Assembly (NCBI RefSeq): GCF_016758195.1
Contig: NZ_QYAC01000007.1
Coordinates: 62,001 to 126,000, forward strand
Direction of reading: 5' to 3'
Source: Leucobacter chromiireducens subsp. solipictus
GTDB taxonomy: Bacteria > Actinomycetota > Actinomycetes > Actinomycetales > Microbacteriaceae
Length of the DNA: 64,000 bases
Positions 56,105 through 64,000 of this stretch are shown piece by piece. Every line of letters begins with the position of its first letter. The stretch's first letter is position 1. The notes beneath the pieces are model-generated. The model was not told the origin of the DNA, did no database searches, and saw nothing but the letters and a program-made list of their open reading frames with translations. The position numbers and the translations under genes were made by a program.

Positions 56105-57414
56105 GTATGACGCAGGCCCGCCCGGCACCGCAGCCGACCGCCGCCGCCGTGGCGGGGGCACCGCGGCTGGTCGACCATTTCGAGCGCGGTCTCGCCGCGC
56201 CGATCTGCCTGACCTGGGAATTGACCTACGCCTGCAATCTCTCGTGTATTCACTGCCTGTCGGCGTCGGGGCGGCGCGATCCCCGGGAGTTGAGCACCGA
56301 AGAATGCTTCGCGGTCATCGACGAACTCGAGCGCATGCAGGTGTTCTACGTGAACATCGGCGGTGGCGAGCCGACGGTGCGATCGGACTTCTGGGAGATC
56401 GTCGACTACGCGACGGAACACCACATCGGGGTGAAGTTCTCCACGAACGGCGTGAAGATCACCCCGGAACGTGCGGCACAACTGGCCGCTAACGAGTACG
56501 TCGACGTGCAGGTGTCCCTGGACGGTGCCACCGCGGAGGTCAACGATGCGATCCGGGGCGGGCGATCGTACGACATCGCGCTTCGCGCACTCGAGAACCT
56601 CGCGAACGCCGGCATGCGCAACGTCAAGCTCTCGGTCGTGTGCACGCGCACGAACATCCCGCAGTTGGACGAGTTCAAGGCACTCGCGGATCGCTACGGG
56701 GCCCAGCTGCGCTTGACCAGGCTCCGGCCTTCGGGCCGAGCCGCCGACATTTGGGAAGATCTGCACCCCACGGCCGAGCAACAGCGGGAACTGTACGAGT
56801 GGCTGCGCGCCCACGGAGAGCACGTCCTCACGGGCGATTCGTTCTTCCACCTTTCCGCGTACGGGGAGTCCCTGCCCGGATTGAACCTGTGCGGGGCCGG
56901 GAGAGTGGTGTGCCTGATCGACCCAATCGGCGAGGTCTACGCCTGCCCGTTCGCAATCCACGAGGAATTCTTGGCGGGAAACGTCCGGGATCCGGGCGGC
57001 TTTGCGGGGGTGTGGCGCGAGTCCGAGTTGTTCCAGCGGCTGCGCGCTCCCCAGTCCGGCGGCGCGTGCGTGTCCTGCGCATTCTTTGATACGTGCAAGG
57101 GCGGCTGCATGGCGGCGAAGTTCTTCACCGGCCTGCCGCTCGACGGCCCCGACCCGGAGTGCGTGCAGGGCTTCGGTGAGGAGCTCCTCGCCGCGCGCGG
57201 CGGCTCCGCGCGGCGAGCTCCGCGGGAGGACCATTCGCACCGCACGGCTCCGCGCCGAGCGGGACTGGGGCCGGTCCGGCTGACGCTTGCGAAGCGCGGC
57301 GATGCGACCATGCCGCCGGTGACCGCCTGTGCGGCGGACCCGCTTGCGGGGTTCGTCCCCGATCGCACCGCCCGCCCCCAAGACGCAGACTCCGCGGATG
57401 ACGCACCGCGGTGA
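56101..57414 (+). CDS. mftC: Mycofactocin radical SAM maturase MftC
   Basis: 437-aa SPASM-domain radical SAM enzyme. The 4Fe-4S motif CNLSCIHC places Cys45, Cys49 and Cys52 in the CxxxCxxC pattern. GGGEPTVRSDFWEIV follows (GGE-like SAM contact). Auxiliary-cluster cysteines lie in NLCGAGRVVCLID, VYACPFAIH and GGACVSCAFFDTCKGGCMAAKF and PECVQGFGE. It decarboxylates the terminal Tyr of MftA and forms the Val-Tyr bond. The ATG overlaps the mftB stop. After the conserved REDHSHR tail it has about 40 extra residues (to ADDAPR) beyond the usual end. Confidence 0.96.
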   Translation: MSMTQARPAPQPTAAAVAGAPRLVDHFERGLAAPICLTWELTYACNLSCIHCLSASGRRDPRELSTEECFAVIDELERMQVFYVNIGGGEPTVRSDFWEIVDYATEHHIGVKFSTNGVKITPERAAQLAANEYVDVQVSLDGATAEVNDAIRGGRSYDIALRALENLANAGMRNVKLSVVCTRTNIPQLDEFKALADRYGAQLRLTRLRPSGRAADIWEDLHPTAEQQRELYEWLRAHGEHVLTGDSFFHLSAYGESLPGLNLCGAGRVVCLIDPIGEVYACPFAIHEEFLAGNVRDPGGFAGVWRESELFQRLRAPQSGGACVSCAFFDTCKGGCMAAKFFTGLPLDGPDPECVQGFGEELLAARGGSARRAPREDHSHRTAPRRAGLGPVRLTLAKRGDATMPPVTACAADPLAGFVPDRTARPQDADSADDAPR

Positions 57415-57436
57415 CGATGAGAGGAGTCGAAGACCC

Positions 57437-58261
57437 ATGACTGGAAGAGTGGCGGGCAAGGTTGCCTTTGTGACGGGGGCCGCGCGTGGCCAGGGGCGGG
57501 CACACGCCGTGCGCCTCGCCGAGGAGGGCGCTGACATCGTCGCGATCGATATCGATGCGCAGGTGCCCGGCGTTCCCTATCCGACCGCGAGCGCGGCGGA
57601 TCTGGAGGAGACGGTCCGGCAGGTCGAGGCGCTCGGTCAGCGCATTGTCGCGGAGACCTGTGATGTGCGTGACTTCCCGGGCCTCCGCCGTGTGGTGACC
57701 GACTCAGCCTCGGCACTGGGTGGCCTGGACATCGTGGCAGCGAACGCCGGTGTCGATGTGGTCGGCCCCTGGCACGGGATGACCCCGGAGATCATGCGCA
57801 CCATCATCGACATCGACCTCATCGGGGTCTGGAACACGGTGATGGCCGCGCTGCCACCGATGCTCGACGCGGGCGATGGGGGGTCCATCATCCTCACGAG
57901 TTCGGCGGCCGGCCTCAAAGCGTCGCCATGGAATGTGCCCTACAACACGGCGAAGTTCGGCGTCACCGGGATGGCAAAGTCCTTCGCGATGGAACTCGCA
58001 AAGGACGGTATTCGTGTCAACAGCGTGCACCCCGGTGCCGTCGATACGACGATGGCGGCGGGCTTCGGAGGCGACGCACCGAATCCATTCGCGGCTGAAC
58101 AAGCCGAGAATCCGCTGCTGATGGGAATGTTCACCCAGTGGTTGCCCGGCAAGATGCCGCCCCGTGAGATTTCCAACGCCGTGTTGTATCTCGCTTCGGA
58201 CGAGTCCGCCTGGGTGACCGGCCATGCGCTCGCCGTCGACGGGGGCGTCAGCCAGTACTGA
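57437..58261 (+). CDS. Mycofactocin-coupled short-chain dehydrogenase 3
   Basis: 274 aa. VAFVTGAARGQGRAHAVRLAEEGADIVAIDID, the insertion QVPGVPYPTASAADLEETVRQVEALG, catalytic Ser in TSSAAGLKA and YNTAK, and the C-terminal MPPREISNAVLYLASDESAWVTG show an MFT-coupled SDR. It is more diverged from SDRs 1 and 2 than those are from each other. Inserted between mftC and mftD with 22 bp after mftC, so in the maturation operon. It probably delivers electrons from a specific alcohol to MFT. Confidence 0.9.
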   Translation: MTGRVAGKVAFVTGAARGQGRAHAVRLAEEGADIVAIDIDAQVPGVPYPTASAADLEETVRQVEALGQRIVAETCDVRDFPGLRRVVTDSASALGGLDIVAANAGVDVVGPWHGMTPEIMRTIIDIDLIGVWNTVMAALPPMLDAGDGGSIILTSSAAGLKASPWNVPYNTAKFGVTGMAKSFAMELAKDGIRVNSVHPGAVDTTMAAGFGGDAPNPFAAEQAENPLLMGMFTQWLPGKMPPREISNAVLYLASDESAWVTGHALAVDGGVSQY

Positions 58262-58309
58262 TGGCCGCGACCGCGCGACCACTGCGATGAAAGAGACAAG
58301 AGGAACACC

Positions 58310-59176
58310 ATGGGAATGCTCGAAGGCCAAGTGGCGCTGATCACCGGAGGTGCCCGAGGCCAGGGCCGAGCGCACGCGACGACCTGCGCCCGAGAGGGCG
58401 CTGACGTGATCCTGATTGACTCCCTGCAGCAAATCGCGACCGTGGCGTATCCGATGGCCACGCAGGAGGACATGGCGGAGACGGTCCGGGCCGTGGAAGC
58501 GCTCGGACGTCGTGCACACGCCGTGACAGGCGACGTGCGGAATCAGGCCGACCTGGACCGCGCGGTCGCCGAGGGGATCGCCGCGTTCGGGCGACTCGAC
58601 ATTCTGATCGCGAACGCAGGGATCCACTCGCTATCCCCGGCACACGAGATGACCGAAGAGATGTGGGACGACATGATCGCGGTCAACCTCACCGGGGTGT
58701 GGAAGTCCATTCGGGCGGTACTGCCGCATATGATCCAGGCCGAACACGGATCCATCGTCATGACCTCGTCGATGAACGGCCTGGAACCCGGGCCAAATTA
58801 TGCACACTATGTCTCCGCGAAGTTCGGCCTTGTGGGGCTCATGAAAGCCATCGCGCTCGAGTATGCGCCCCACGGGATCCGCGCGAACACGGTGCACCCG
58901 GGTGCCGTGCTGACCCCGATGACGAACTGGCAGGGGATGTGGGACATGATCGCCGGCAAGCCCGCTGGTGAGGGCACCGAGGAGGAGTTTCTCCGCGGCG
59001 GGTATTCGTTCCATGCGCTGCGCGGCGTCGGCTATCTCGAAGCGCAGCGGATTGCGGACGCCGCGCTGTGGCTGAACTCGGACCTCGCGGCGCGGGTGAC
59101 CGGGATCACCGTACCGGTCGACGCGGGACACCTCCTGCAGCCCGGGTACAACCCGGCCCCGGTGATCCCGGCCTAG
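58310..59176 (+). CDS. Mycofactocin-coupled short-chain dehydrogenase 4
   Basis: 288 aa. VALITGGARGQGRAHATTCAREGADVILID, the insertion LQQIATVAYPMATQEDMAETVRAV, catalytic SS...YVSAK (HYVSAKFGLVGLM), and a longer C-terminal part (NWQGMWDMIAGKPAGEGTEEEFLRGG) than in SDRs 1-3. The four SDRs of this locus suggest several alcohol substrates. AGAGGA precedes the ATG. mftD starts 23 bp later. Confidence 0.9.
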   Translation: MGMLEGQVALITGGARGQGRAHATTCAREGADVILIDSLQQIATVAYPMATQEDMAETVRAVEALGRRAHAVTGDVRNQADLDRAVAEGIAAFGRLDILIANAGIHSLSPAHEMTEEMWDDMIAVNLTGVWKSIRAVLPHMIQAEHGSIVMTSSMNGLEPGPNYAHYVSAKFGLVGLMKAIALEYAPHGIRANTVHPGAVLTPMTNWQGMWDMIAGKPAGEGTEEEFLRGGYSFHALRGVGYLEAQRIADAALWLNSDLAARVTGITVPVDAGHLLQPGYNPAPVIPA

Positions 59177-59199
59177 CCGCGAGAGGAGTGCGTGACACG

Positions 59200-60387
59200 A
59201 TGAGTGCCTTCTGGCCGTGGCGGAAGAACCCGTGGTTCGAAACTGTCCGAGAAGCACAGCGTCGGGCGCGAAAGTTCTTGCCGCCATCCGTGTACGCCGC
59301 GTTAGTCGCGGGGAGCGAACGGGGGCAGACACCGCGCGAAAACATGGACGCGTTTGCGCAGTTGCGGTTCGCGCCGCACGTTGCCGGGCACCACGCGGAA
59401 CGCTCCCTGAGCACCACCGTGCTGGGCGTCCCGGTGTCGTTCCCCGTGCTCATCTCTCCGACCGGCGTGCAGGCGATCCGCCCGGAAGGCGAGGTCGCGA
59501 TGGCGCGGGCCGCGGCGGCGCGGGGAACGATCATGGGGTTGAGTTCGTTCGCCTCGAAGCCGGTCGAAGACGTGCTCGCCGCGAATCCGAACACCTTCTT
59601 TCAAATGTATTGGACGGGCTCCCGGGAGTCCATGGTGCAACGGATGAACCGGGCGCGTGCCGCTGGAGCGAAAGCGCTCATCGCGACCACCGACTGGTCG
59701 TTTTCGGTCGGGCGAGACTGGGGGAGCCCCGAGATCCCCGAGCGCATGAGCCTGGCTGCGGTGATCAAGATGGCACCCGAGGGCGTGCGCCGGCCACGAT
59801 GGACCACGACCTGGCTGCGATCCGGGCTGCCGGACCTCACCGCGCCCAACCTGCGCCCCCCGGACGGGGCATCGCCGACGTTCTTCGGGGCGTACGGCGA
59901 GTGGTCGCAGACTCCGCCCCCGAGCTGGGCCGATATCCAGTGGCTCCGCGAAGAGTGGGGTGGGAAATTCATGCTGAAGGGCATCACCCGAGTTGACGAC
60001 GCCAAGCGGGCCGTGGACGTCGGCGTGGACGCGATCTCGGTCTCAAACCACGGCGGGAACAACCTCGACACGACGCCGGGCACCGTGCGCTGCCTCGGAG
60101 CCGTCGCCGAGGCCGTCGGCGATGACGTCGAGGTGCTCCTCGACGGCGGGGTGCGCCGCGGCGGTGACGTCGCGAAGGCGCTCGCCCTCGGTGCGCGCGC
60201 CGTGATGATCGGTCGTGCGTCGCTGTGGGGGCTTGGCGCGAATGGGCAGACGGGGGTCGAGAACGTCCTCGACCTCCTCCGGATGGGACTCGACTCCGCG
60301 GTGCTCGGGCTCGGGCACCGGTCGATCGCGGAGCTGAGTCGCTCCGATCTGCACATTCCCGAGGGCTTCGAAGTGGGACTCGGGTGA
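59200..60387 (+). CDS. mftD: Mycofactocin maturase MftD (FMN-dependent alpha-hydroxyacid oxidase fold)
   Basis: 395 aa, lactate-dehydrogenase/glycolate-oxidase-like TIM barrel with FMN. Conserved blocks: YAALVAGSERGQTPRENMDAF, SFPVLISPTGVQAIRPEGEVAMARAAAARG, FMLKGITRVDDAKRAVDVGVDAISVSNHGGNNLDTTPGT (catalytic His in SNHGG near 286) and LLDGGVRRGGDVAKALALGARAVMIGR. MftD oxidatively deaminates the MftE product to form the alpha-keto redox centre (premycofactocin). ATG 59200 is internal to a longer open frame; GAGAGGAG upstream supports it. The stop overlaps the mftE GTG. Confidence 0.95.
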   Translation: MSAFWPWRKNPWFETVREAQRRARKFLPPSVYAALVAGSERGQTPRENMDAFAQLRFAPHVAGHHAERSLSTTVLGVPVSFPVLISPTGVQAIRPEGEVAMARAAAARGTIMGLSSFASKPVEDVLAANPNTFFQMYWTGSRESMVQRMNRARAAGAKALIATTDWSFSVGRDWGSPEIPERMSLAAVIKMAPEGVRRPRWTTTWLRSGLPDLTAPNLRPPDGASPTFFGAYGEWSQTPPPSWADIQWLREEWGGKFMLKGITRVDDAKRAVDVGVDAISVSNHGGNNLDTTPGTVRCLGAVAEAVGDDVEVLLDGGVRRGGDVAKALALGARAVMIGRASLWGLGANGQTGVENVLDLLRMGLDSAVLGLGHRSIAELSRSDLHIPEGFEVGLG

Positions 60388-61151
60388 GTGCGCTCGGCAG
60401 GCACACCTGGGAGACGGTCCCCCGGGTGACGCTCATTATTCCCATCGGCTCGCTCGAGCAGCACGGGCCCCACCTGCCCCTGCACACCGATTCGGTGATC
60501 GCCGAGGCGGTCGCCGTGAGAGTCGCCGCCTCGTTCCCGTTCCCGGGCGATTCCCGTCCGGGCCGGTCCGCCCCGGACACCGGAACGGTCATTGTGGGCC
60601 CGGCCCTGCCCTACGGTGCGAGCGGCGAGCACCAGGATTTCCCGGGCACCGTGAGTATCGGAACCTCCGCGCTGGCGACGGTCTGCGTCGAGCTGGGCCG
60701 TTCGGCGCTCCACTGGGCACCTCGCGTATGCCTGCTGAACGGGCACGGCGGAAACGTGGCCGCGTTGGGGATCGCAGTTCGGGCGCTTCGGGCGGAAGGG
60801 CGTGATGTTGCCTGGGCCTCCTGCGCCGTGCGCGGGGAGGAACCGTCCGATCTGCACGCGGGCGATGCGGAGACCTCCGCGATGCAGGCCGTCCTGCCCG
60901 CGCAGGTACGCACCGACCGCATGACCCGCGGGCTGGTGCACCCGCCGGAGCGCTTGCTCCCGGAACTGCGCCGACACGGAGTGCGCGCGCTCGCCCCCTC
61001 GGGGGTGCTGGGGGATCCGCGGGAAGCCTCTCCGGCGACGGGAACGACGCTGCTGGAGCAGGCGACCGCGGAGGTGCGGGAGCGTATCGCCGCCTGGAAT
61101 CCGCGCGCCGCCGACGGCATGCTCGAGCCGGGCCCCTCGGGCACCGAGTGA
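60384..61151 (+). CDS. mftE: Mycofactocin peptidase MftE (creatininase family)
   Basis: 255-aa metal-dependent amidohydrolase of the creatininase fold. The metal ligands are in PIGSLEQHGPHLPLHTD (Glu25, His27, Asp36), LLNGHGGN (His) and HAGDAETS (Glu). It cuts the MftC product after Gly, releasing the Val-Tyr-derived heterocycle AHDP. The GTG start overlaps the mftD stop (GTGA). MftF follows after 13 bp. Confidence 0.95.
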   Translation: MSALGRHTWETVPRVTLIIPIGSLEQHGPHLPLHTDSVIAEAVAVRVAASFPFPGDSRPGRSAPDTGTVIVGPALPYGASGEHQDFPGTVSIGTSALATVCVELGRSALHWAPRVCLLNGHGGNVAALGIAVRALRAEGRDVAWASCAVRGEEPSDLHAGDAETSAMQAVLPAQVRTDRMTRGLVHPPERLLPELRRHGVRALAPSGVLGDPREASPATGTTLLEQATAEVRERIAAWNPRAADGMLEPGPSGTE

Positions 61152-61164
61152 CCCGGAGTCGCGA

Positions 61165-62637
61165 GTGACCCGGGGCACTGAGCGGGCGGTGCCGCGCACC
61201 GGGGCGGGCGAACCGGTGGAGTGGCTTGCGGAGGCGCGAGTGCGGCTCGCGCGCCGGACCCGGGTGACGGACGGCGGTCGCGTGCTGCGGGGCGGAACCC
61301 CGATGCGGGTCATGCGGCTCAGCGCGGCCGGCCGGCAGGTGCTTGCCGGGCGCACCGTCCGGACGGACTCGCCAACCGGGCGTGCCCTCGCGGGGCGACT
61401 GCTCGCCATCGACGCCGCGTATCCGGTGATGCCCGCCCAGCCCGTGCCGCGACTGTCAGAGCTGACCGTGGTGATCCCGGTTTTCGGGCGGGCAGAGGGC
61501 CTGGCTCGGGCGCTCGACAGCCTGCCGGCGGGGCTCGCGGGCCGCATTGTGGTGGACGACGGCACGGCCGACGCGGCGGACGCGACACGGCTTCGCGAGA
61601 TCGCGCAGGCGCGCGGGGCAACGCTGATCCGGCGGCCGGTCAACGGTGGTCCGGGGGCGGCGCGAAACACGGGGCTCGCCGCCGTGCGGACCCGGTTCGT
61701 CGCGTTCGTCGACAGTGACGTGGTGCTCGAACCCGGGGCCCTGACCGCGCTCCTGCGCCACGCCGCGGATCCCGGGCTCGGGGTCGTCGCGCCCCGCGTG
61801 CGTGGGCTCGGCGATGCCGCGGGGAGCAGGACCTGGCTCGGCCGCTACGAAGCGAGCTCCTCGTCCCTCGATCTGGGGCCTGAGCCGGGGCTCGTCCGTC
61901 CCGGAGGGCACCTGGGGTGGCTCCCGGCCGCTTGCCTGCTCGCGCGGACCGAGGCGCTGGGGTCGGGCTTCGCACCGGAGCTTCGATTCGGGGAGGACGT
62001 GGACCTCGTCTGGCGGCTCGTCGACACAGGATGGCGCGCCCGCTACGACCCCAGCGTGATCGTGCGGCACGCGCATCGCACGCGCTTCGTCCCGTGGCTG
62101 GTCAGGAAGTTCAGGTACGGGACGAGCGCTCAGCCCCTCTCCCGCCGACACCCGGGCCGCGCCGCACCAGCCCGCTTCCCGCGGTGGGGTGTGCTGGTGC
62201 CGCTGTTCCTCCTGCTGGATCGCCGCTGGTCGCTGGCGTTCGGGGGCGGGCTGCTCGTGAGCGTGTTCGGGCGCCTGCGCTATCAGGTGCGCACGCTCCC
62301 TCGACCGACTCGCACCGCGGGTGTGCTCACGACGCTTTCGGTGGCTGCCGTGCTCAGGCAGTGGGCCGGGCTGCTCCTTCGGCACTGGTGGCCCGTGACG
62401 GCGCTGGGCGCGCTGGGGTCGCGGCGAATGCGGCGTGTGGCGCTCGCCGTCGCGCTCGGCGATGCGCTCCGTGCGTGGGGCCGCTCCGGCACCCGACTCG
62501 ACCCGCTCCGGTTCGGGGTGGCGCGTCGCCTCGACGACCTGGCGTACGGCACGGGCGTGTGGTGGGGCGCCCTCCGTGCGGGGCAGTGCGGCAGCCTGCG
62601 CCCCGTCATTGTGCGTCGCGCCCGCGCGGGGGAATGA
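61165..62637 (+). CDS. mftF: Mycofactocin glycosyltransferase MftF
   Basis: 490-aa GT2-family transferase that adds beta-1,4-glucose units to the cofactor. Residues ~1-85 are an N-terminal extension resembling a PqqD-like domain; the GT-A core begins at LTVVIPVFGRAEGLARALDSLP, with the nucleotide-binding DDG, RPVNGGPGAARNTGLAAV and the DSD motif in FVAFVDSDVVLEP. The C-terminal third has hydrophobic stretches (VLVPLFLLLDRR, TTLSVAAVLRQW) that could be membrane-associated. GTG 61165 has GGAG 6 bp upstream. Last mft gene. Confidence 0.93.
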   Translation: MTRGTERAVPRTGAGEPVEWLAEARVRLARRTRVTDGGRVLRGGTPMRVMRLSAAGRQVLAGRTVRTDSPTGRALAGRLLAIDAAYPVMPAQPVPRLSELTVVIPVFGRAEGLARALDSLPAGLAGRIVVDDGTADAADATRLREIAQARGATLIRRPVNGGPGAARNTGLAAVRTRFVAFVDSDVVLEPGALTALLRHAADPGLGVVAPRVRGLGDAAGSRTWLGRYEASSSSLDLGPEPGLVRPGGHLGWLPAACLLARTEALGSGFAPELRFGEDVDLVWRLVDTGWRARYDPSVIVRHAHRTRFVPWLVRKFRYGTSAQPLSRRHPGRAAPARFPRWGVLVPLFLLLDRRWSLAFGGGLLVSVFGRLRYQVRTLPRPTRTAGVLTTLSVAAVLRQWAGLLLRHWWPVTALGALGSRRMRRVALAVALGDALRAWGRSGTRLDPLRFGVARRLDDLAYGTGVWWGALRAGQCGSLRPVIVRRARAGE

Positions 62638-62695
62638 CCGTGCGGCGGGCCACGTTATGGTGAGGGACCATCTCACCTCACAAAGGAGTGCCGCC

Positions 62696-63661
62696 ATGAC
62701 CCTCACCCCGCCCCGCCGGATCGGCCAGTCCGCCCTCGAAGTCGCCCCGCTCGCCCTCGGGGGCAACGTGTTCGGATGGACCGCGGACCGTGCGGAATCA
62801 TTCGCCGTGCTCGATGCCTTCACCGCCGGCGGCGGCAACTTCGTCGACTCCGCCGACGGCTATTCGCACTGGGTGCCCGGCCACACCGGCGGGGAATCGG
62901 AGTCGATCATCGGCGAGTGGCTCACGGTGCGGGGCGCGCGGGACCGCGTGGTCATCGCGACCAAGGTCTCCACGCACCCGGACTTCCTGGGGCTTGCCGC
63001 AGCGAACGTGCGGGCGGCTGCGGACGCCTCGCTTGCGCGGCTCGGGTCGGATCACATCGACCTGTACTACGCGCACTACGACGATCCCGAGACGCCGCTC
63101 GAAGAGACGGTCGCCGCCTTCTCGGCGCTCGTCGACGCGGGGAAGATTCGTGCGATTGGCGTCTCGAACTACTCCGCTGAGCGGGTGGCCGAATGGGTGC
63201 GCATCGCCCGCTCCGGGGGCTTTCACCTGCCGGTGGCACTGCAGCCGCACTACAACCTCGTCGAACGGGAGTTCGAGACGAACGGGCTGCGTGCGGTCGC
63301 CGAGACCGAAGAGCTTGCCGTGTTCCCCTACTTCTCGCTCGCGAAAGGCTTCCTCACCGGGAAGTATCGGAGCGGCGCGGACGCCACGATTGCCGGGGCG
63401 AGTGCTCGTGCGGAGGGGGCCATCGCGTACCTGCACGAGCGCGGCCGGGCGGTGCTGACGGTCCTCGACGAGATCGCGCAGGATCGCGGTCTCGATGTCG
63501 CGACCGTCGCATTGGCCTGGCTGCAGGGGCAGCCGACGGTGACCGCGCCCTTGGCGAGCGCCCGGACCGTTGAGCAACTGGACGCGCTCCTCGCCACCCT
63601 CACCGTGGCGCTGAGCGCGGACGAGCTCGCGCGGCTCAGTGCGGCGTCTCGGCCAGCGTGA
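62696..63661 (+). CDS. Aldo/keto reductase
   Basis: 321 aa, a larger AKR of the YajO/Gsp69-like group. Catalytic tetrad: Asp and Tyr in GGGNFVDSADGYSHW, Lys in VVIATKVSTHPDF and His in LYYAHYDDPETPLEE. The cofactor segment near the C-terminus is APLASARTVEQLDALLATL. AAAGGAG (62682-62688) sits 7 bp before the ATG. It lies downstream of mftF but 58 bp away with its own ribosome-binding site, so a link to MFT is only by position. Confidence 0.88.
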   Translation: MTLTPPRRIGQSALEVAPLALGGNVFGWTADRAESFAVLDAFTAGGGNFVDSADGYSHWVPGHTGGESESIIGEWLTVRGARDRVVIATKVSTHPDFLGLAAANVRAAADASLARLGSDHIDLYYAHYDDPETPLEETVAAFSALVDAGKIRAIGVSNYSAERVAEWVRIARSGGFHLPVALQPHYNLVEREFETNGLRAVAETEELAVFPYFSLAKGFLTGKYRSGADATIAGASARAEGAIAYLHERGRAVLTVLDEIAQDRGLDVATVALAWLQGQPTVTAPLASARTVEQLDALLATLTVALSADELARLSAASRPA

Positions 63662-64000
63662 GTTCGAGCAGCTGCCGGAGCACCCCCAGGTCGACCGTGG
63701 TGAGACGGGTGAGGTAGAGGCACACCGTGCTGGAGCGATGCGGCCCGAGCTCAGCCAGGAGCTCGGGCCAGCGCTCGGCAAAATCGTTCACGAGATAGAT
63801 CGTGTGCTGACGGGGGCCCGTGGCGAACGCGAGCACCGGGGCGCGGCCGCCGTGGCCCGACTCGTAGCGGTACTCGAACTCGCCAAAGCCAATGATCCGC
63901 CCGGCCCACACCACGGGCGGTGCGTCGATGAGCTCGGAGAACAGCGCGAGCAGTGTGTCCGCCTCGGCGCGGCGCGGGCCAGTCGCGCGATCCAGTGCCT
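63636..64000 (-). CDS. DUF1801-type protein, 5' end outside window
   Basis: The frame is open to the window edge, so the start lies beyond 64000. The visible 121 residues include RATGPRRAEADTLLALFSELIDAPPVVWAGRIIGFGEFEYRYESGHGG, the N-terminal pattern of the DUF1801 (YdhG-like) family, and a C-terminal part APVLAFATGPRQHTIYLV. The family has no proven function; some members are linked to iron or stress. The 3' end overlaps the convergent aldo/keto reductase gene by 26 bp. Confidence 0.75.
   Translation of the reverse strand, partial: ALDRATGPRRAEADTLLALFSELIDAPPVVWAGRIIGFGEFEYRYESGHGGRAPVLAFATGPRQHTIYLVNDFAERWPELLAELGPHRSSTVCLYLTRLTTVDLGVLRQLLELTLAETPH

Noticed and set aside
61141-61155. GGCACCGAGTGA at the end of mftE, resembling the MftR operator
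   Set aside because: The right arm is broken (GTGA instead of GTGC), there is no -10 box beside it, and the bases are coding (Gly-Thr-Glu-stop).

Overview
The window is dense, very G+C-rich actinobacterial DNA. Codon third positions are strongly G/C. Start codons are often GTG (once TTG). At least ten genes appear to have leaderless transcripts, with a TANNNT -10 box 6-7 bp before the start. A class Ib nrdHIEF operon with NrdR boxes, a HAIR (HspR) element at a clpB-type gene and a complete mycofactocin locus all point to Actinobacteria. The overall gene content suggests a Microbacteriaceae-type organism such as Leucobacter, but that genus guess is an inference. No rRNA, tRNA, CRISPR array, insertion sequence or prophage was seen.

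Layout. 1-3.3 kb: end of a peptide ABC transporter, with one protein fusing permease, ATPase and ATPase. 3.5-10.2 kb: DHA2-type MFS exporter, thiamine-binding-fold protein, lipoprotein, ABC exporter, alaA and rlmH. 10.3-12.0 kb: a methyltransferase and a small unknown protein. 12.0-16.3 kb: nrdHIEF behind NrdR-type and DnaA-type sites. 16.5-17.7 kb: a Fic protein. 17.8-23.1 kb: glycerol regulon glpD-glpF-glpK, divergent from a SorC-family regulator, with twin palindromes between them. 23.1-27.0 kb: acyl-CoA ligase, Pr6Pr membrane protein, TetR regulator and zinc-ribbon protein. 27.2-35.8 kb: a catabolic neighbourhood of unknown substrate (ThDP enzyme, PucR/CdaR regulator, 2-hydroxyacid dehydrogenase, MHS transporter, YtcJ-type amidohydrolase, M20 N-carbamoyl/allantoate hydrolase). 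35.8-40 kb: DD-carboxypeptidase, thiolase and malic enzyme. 40.2-46.1 kb: CynX/NimT MFS divergent from pcaI-pcaJ-pcaF, an IclR regulator and a FUSC protein. 46.1-51.2 kb: aldo/keto reductase, HPP protein, N-domain-less ClpB, secreted GDPD.

51.2-62.6 kb is a full mycofactocin (MFT) locus: mftR, two MFT-coupled SDRs, divergent mftG, then mftA-mftB-mftC, two more SDRs, mftD, mftE and mftF. MftA (48 aa, C-terminal IDGMCGVY) is bound by MftB and modified by the radical SAM enzyme MftC. MftE and MftD continue maturation and MftF adds sugars. The four SDRs are probable MFT-dependent alcohol dehydrogenases, and MftG would return electrons from the reduced cofactor. A shared palindrome (GGCAC-CGA-GTGCC and a near copy) lies 2 bp from the -10 box at both mft promoter regions and is the best candidate MftR operator. 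A 24-bp perfect palindrome sits at the predicted 5' end of the SDR transcript, and a short ORF with a strong ribosome-binding site overlaps the start of mftG. The window ends with an aldo/keto reductase and a cut-off DUF1801-type gene.
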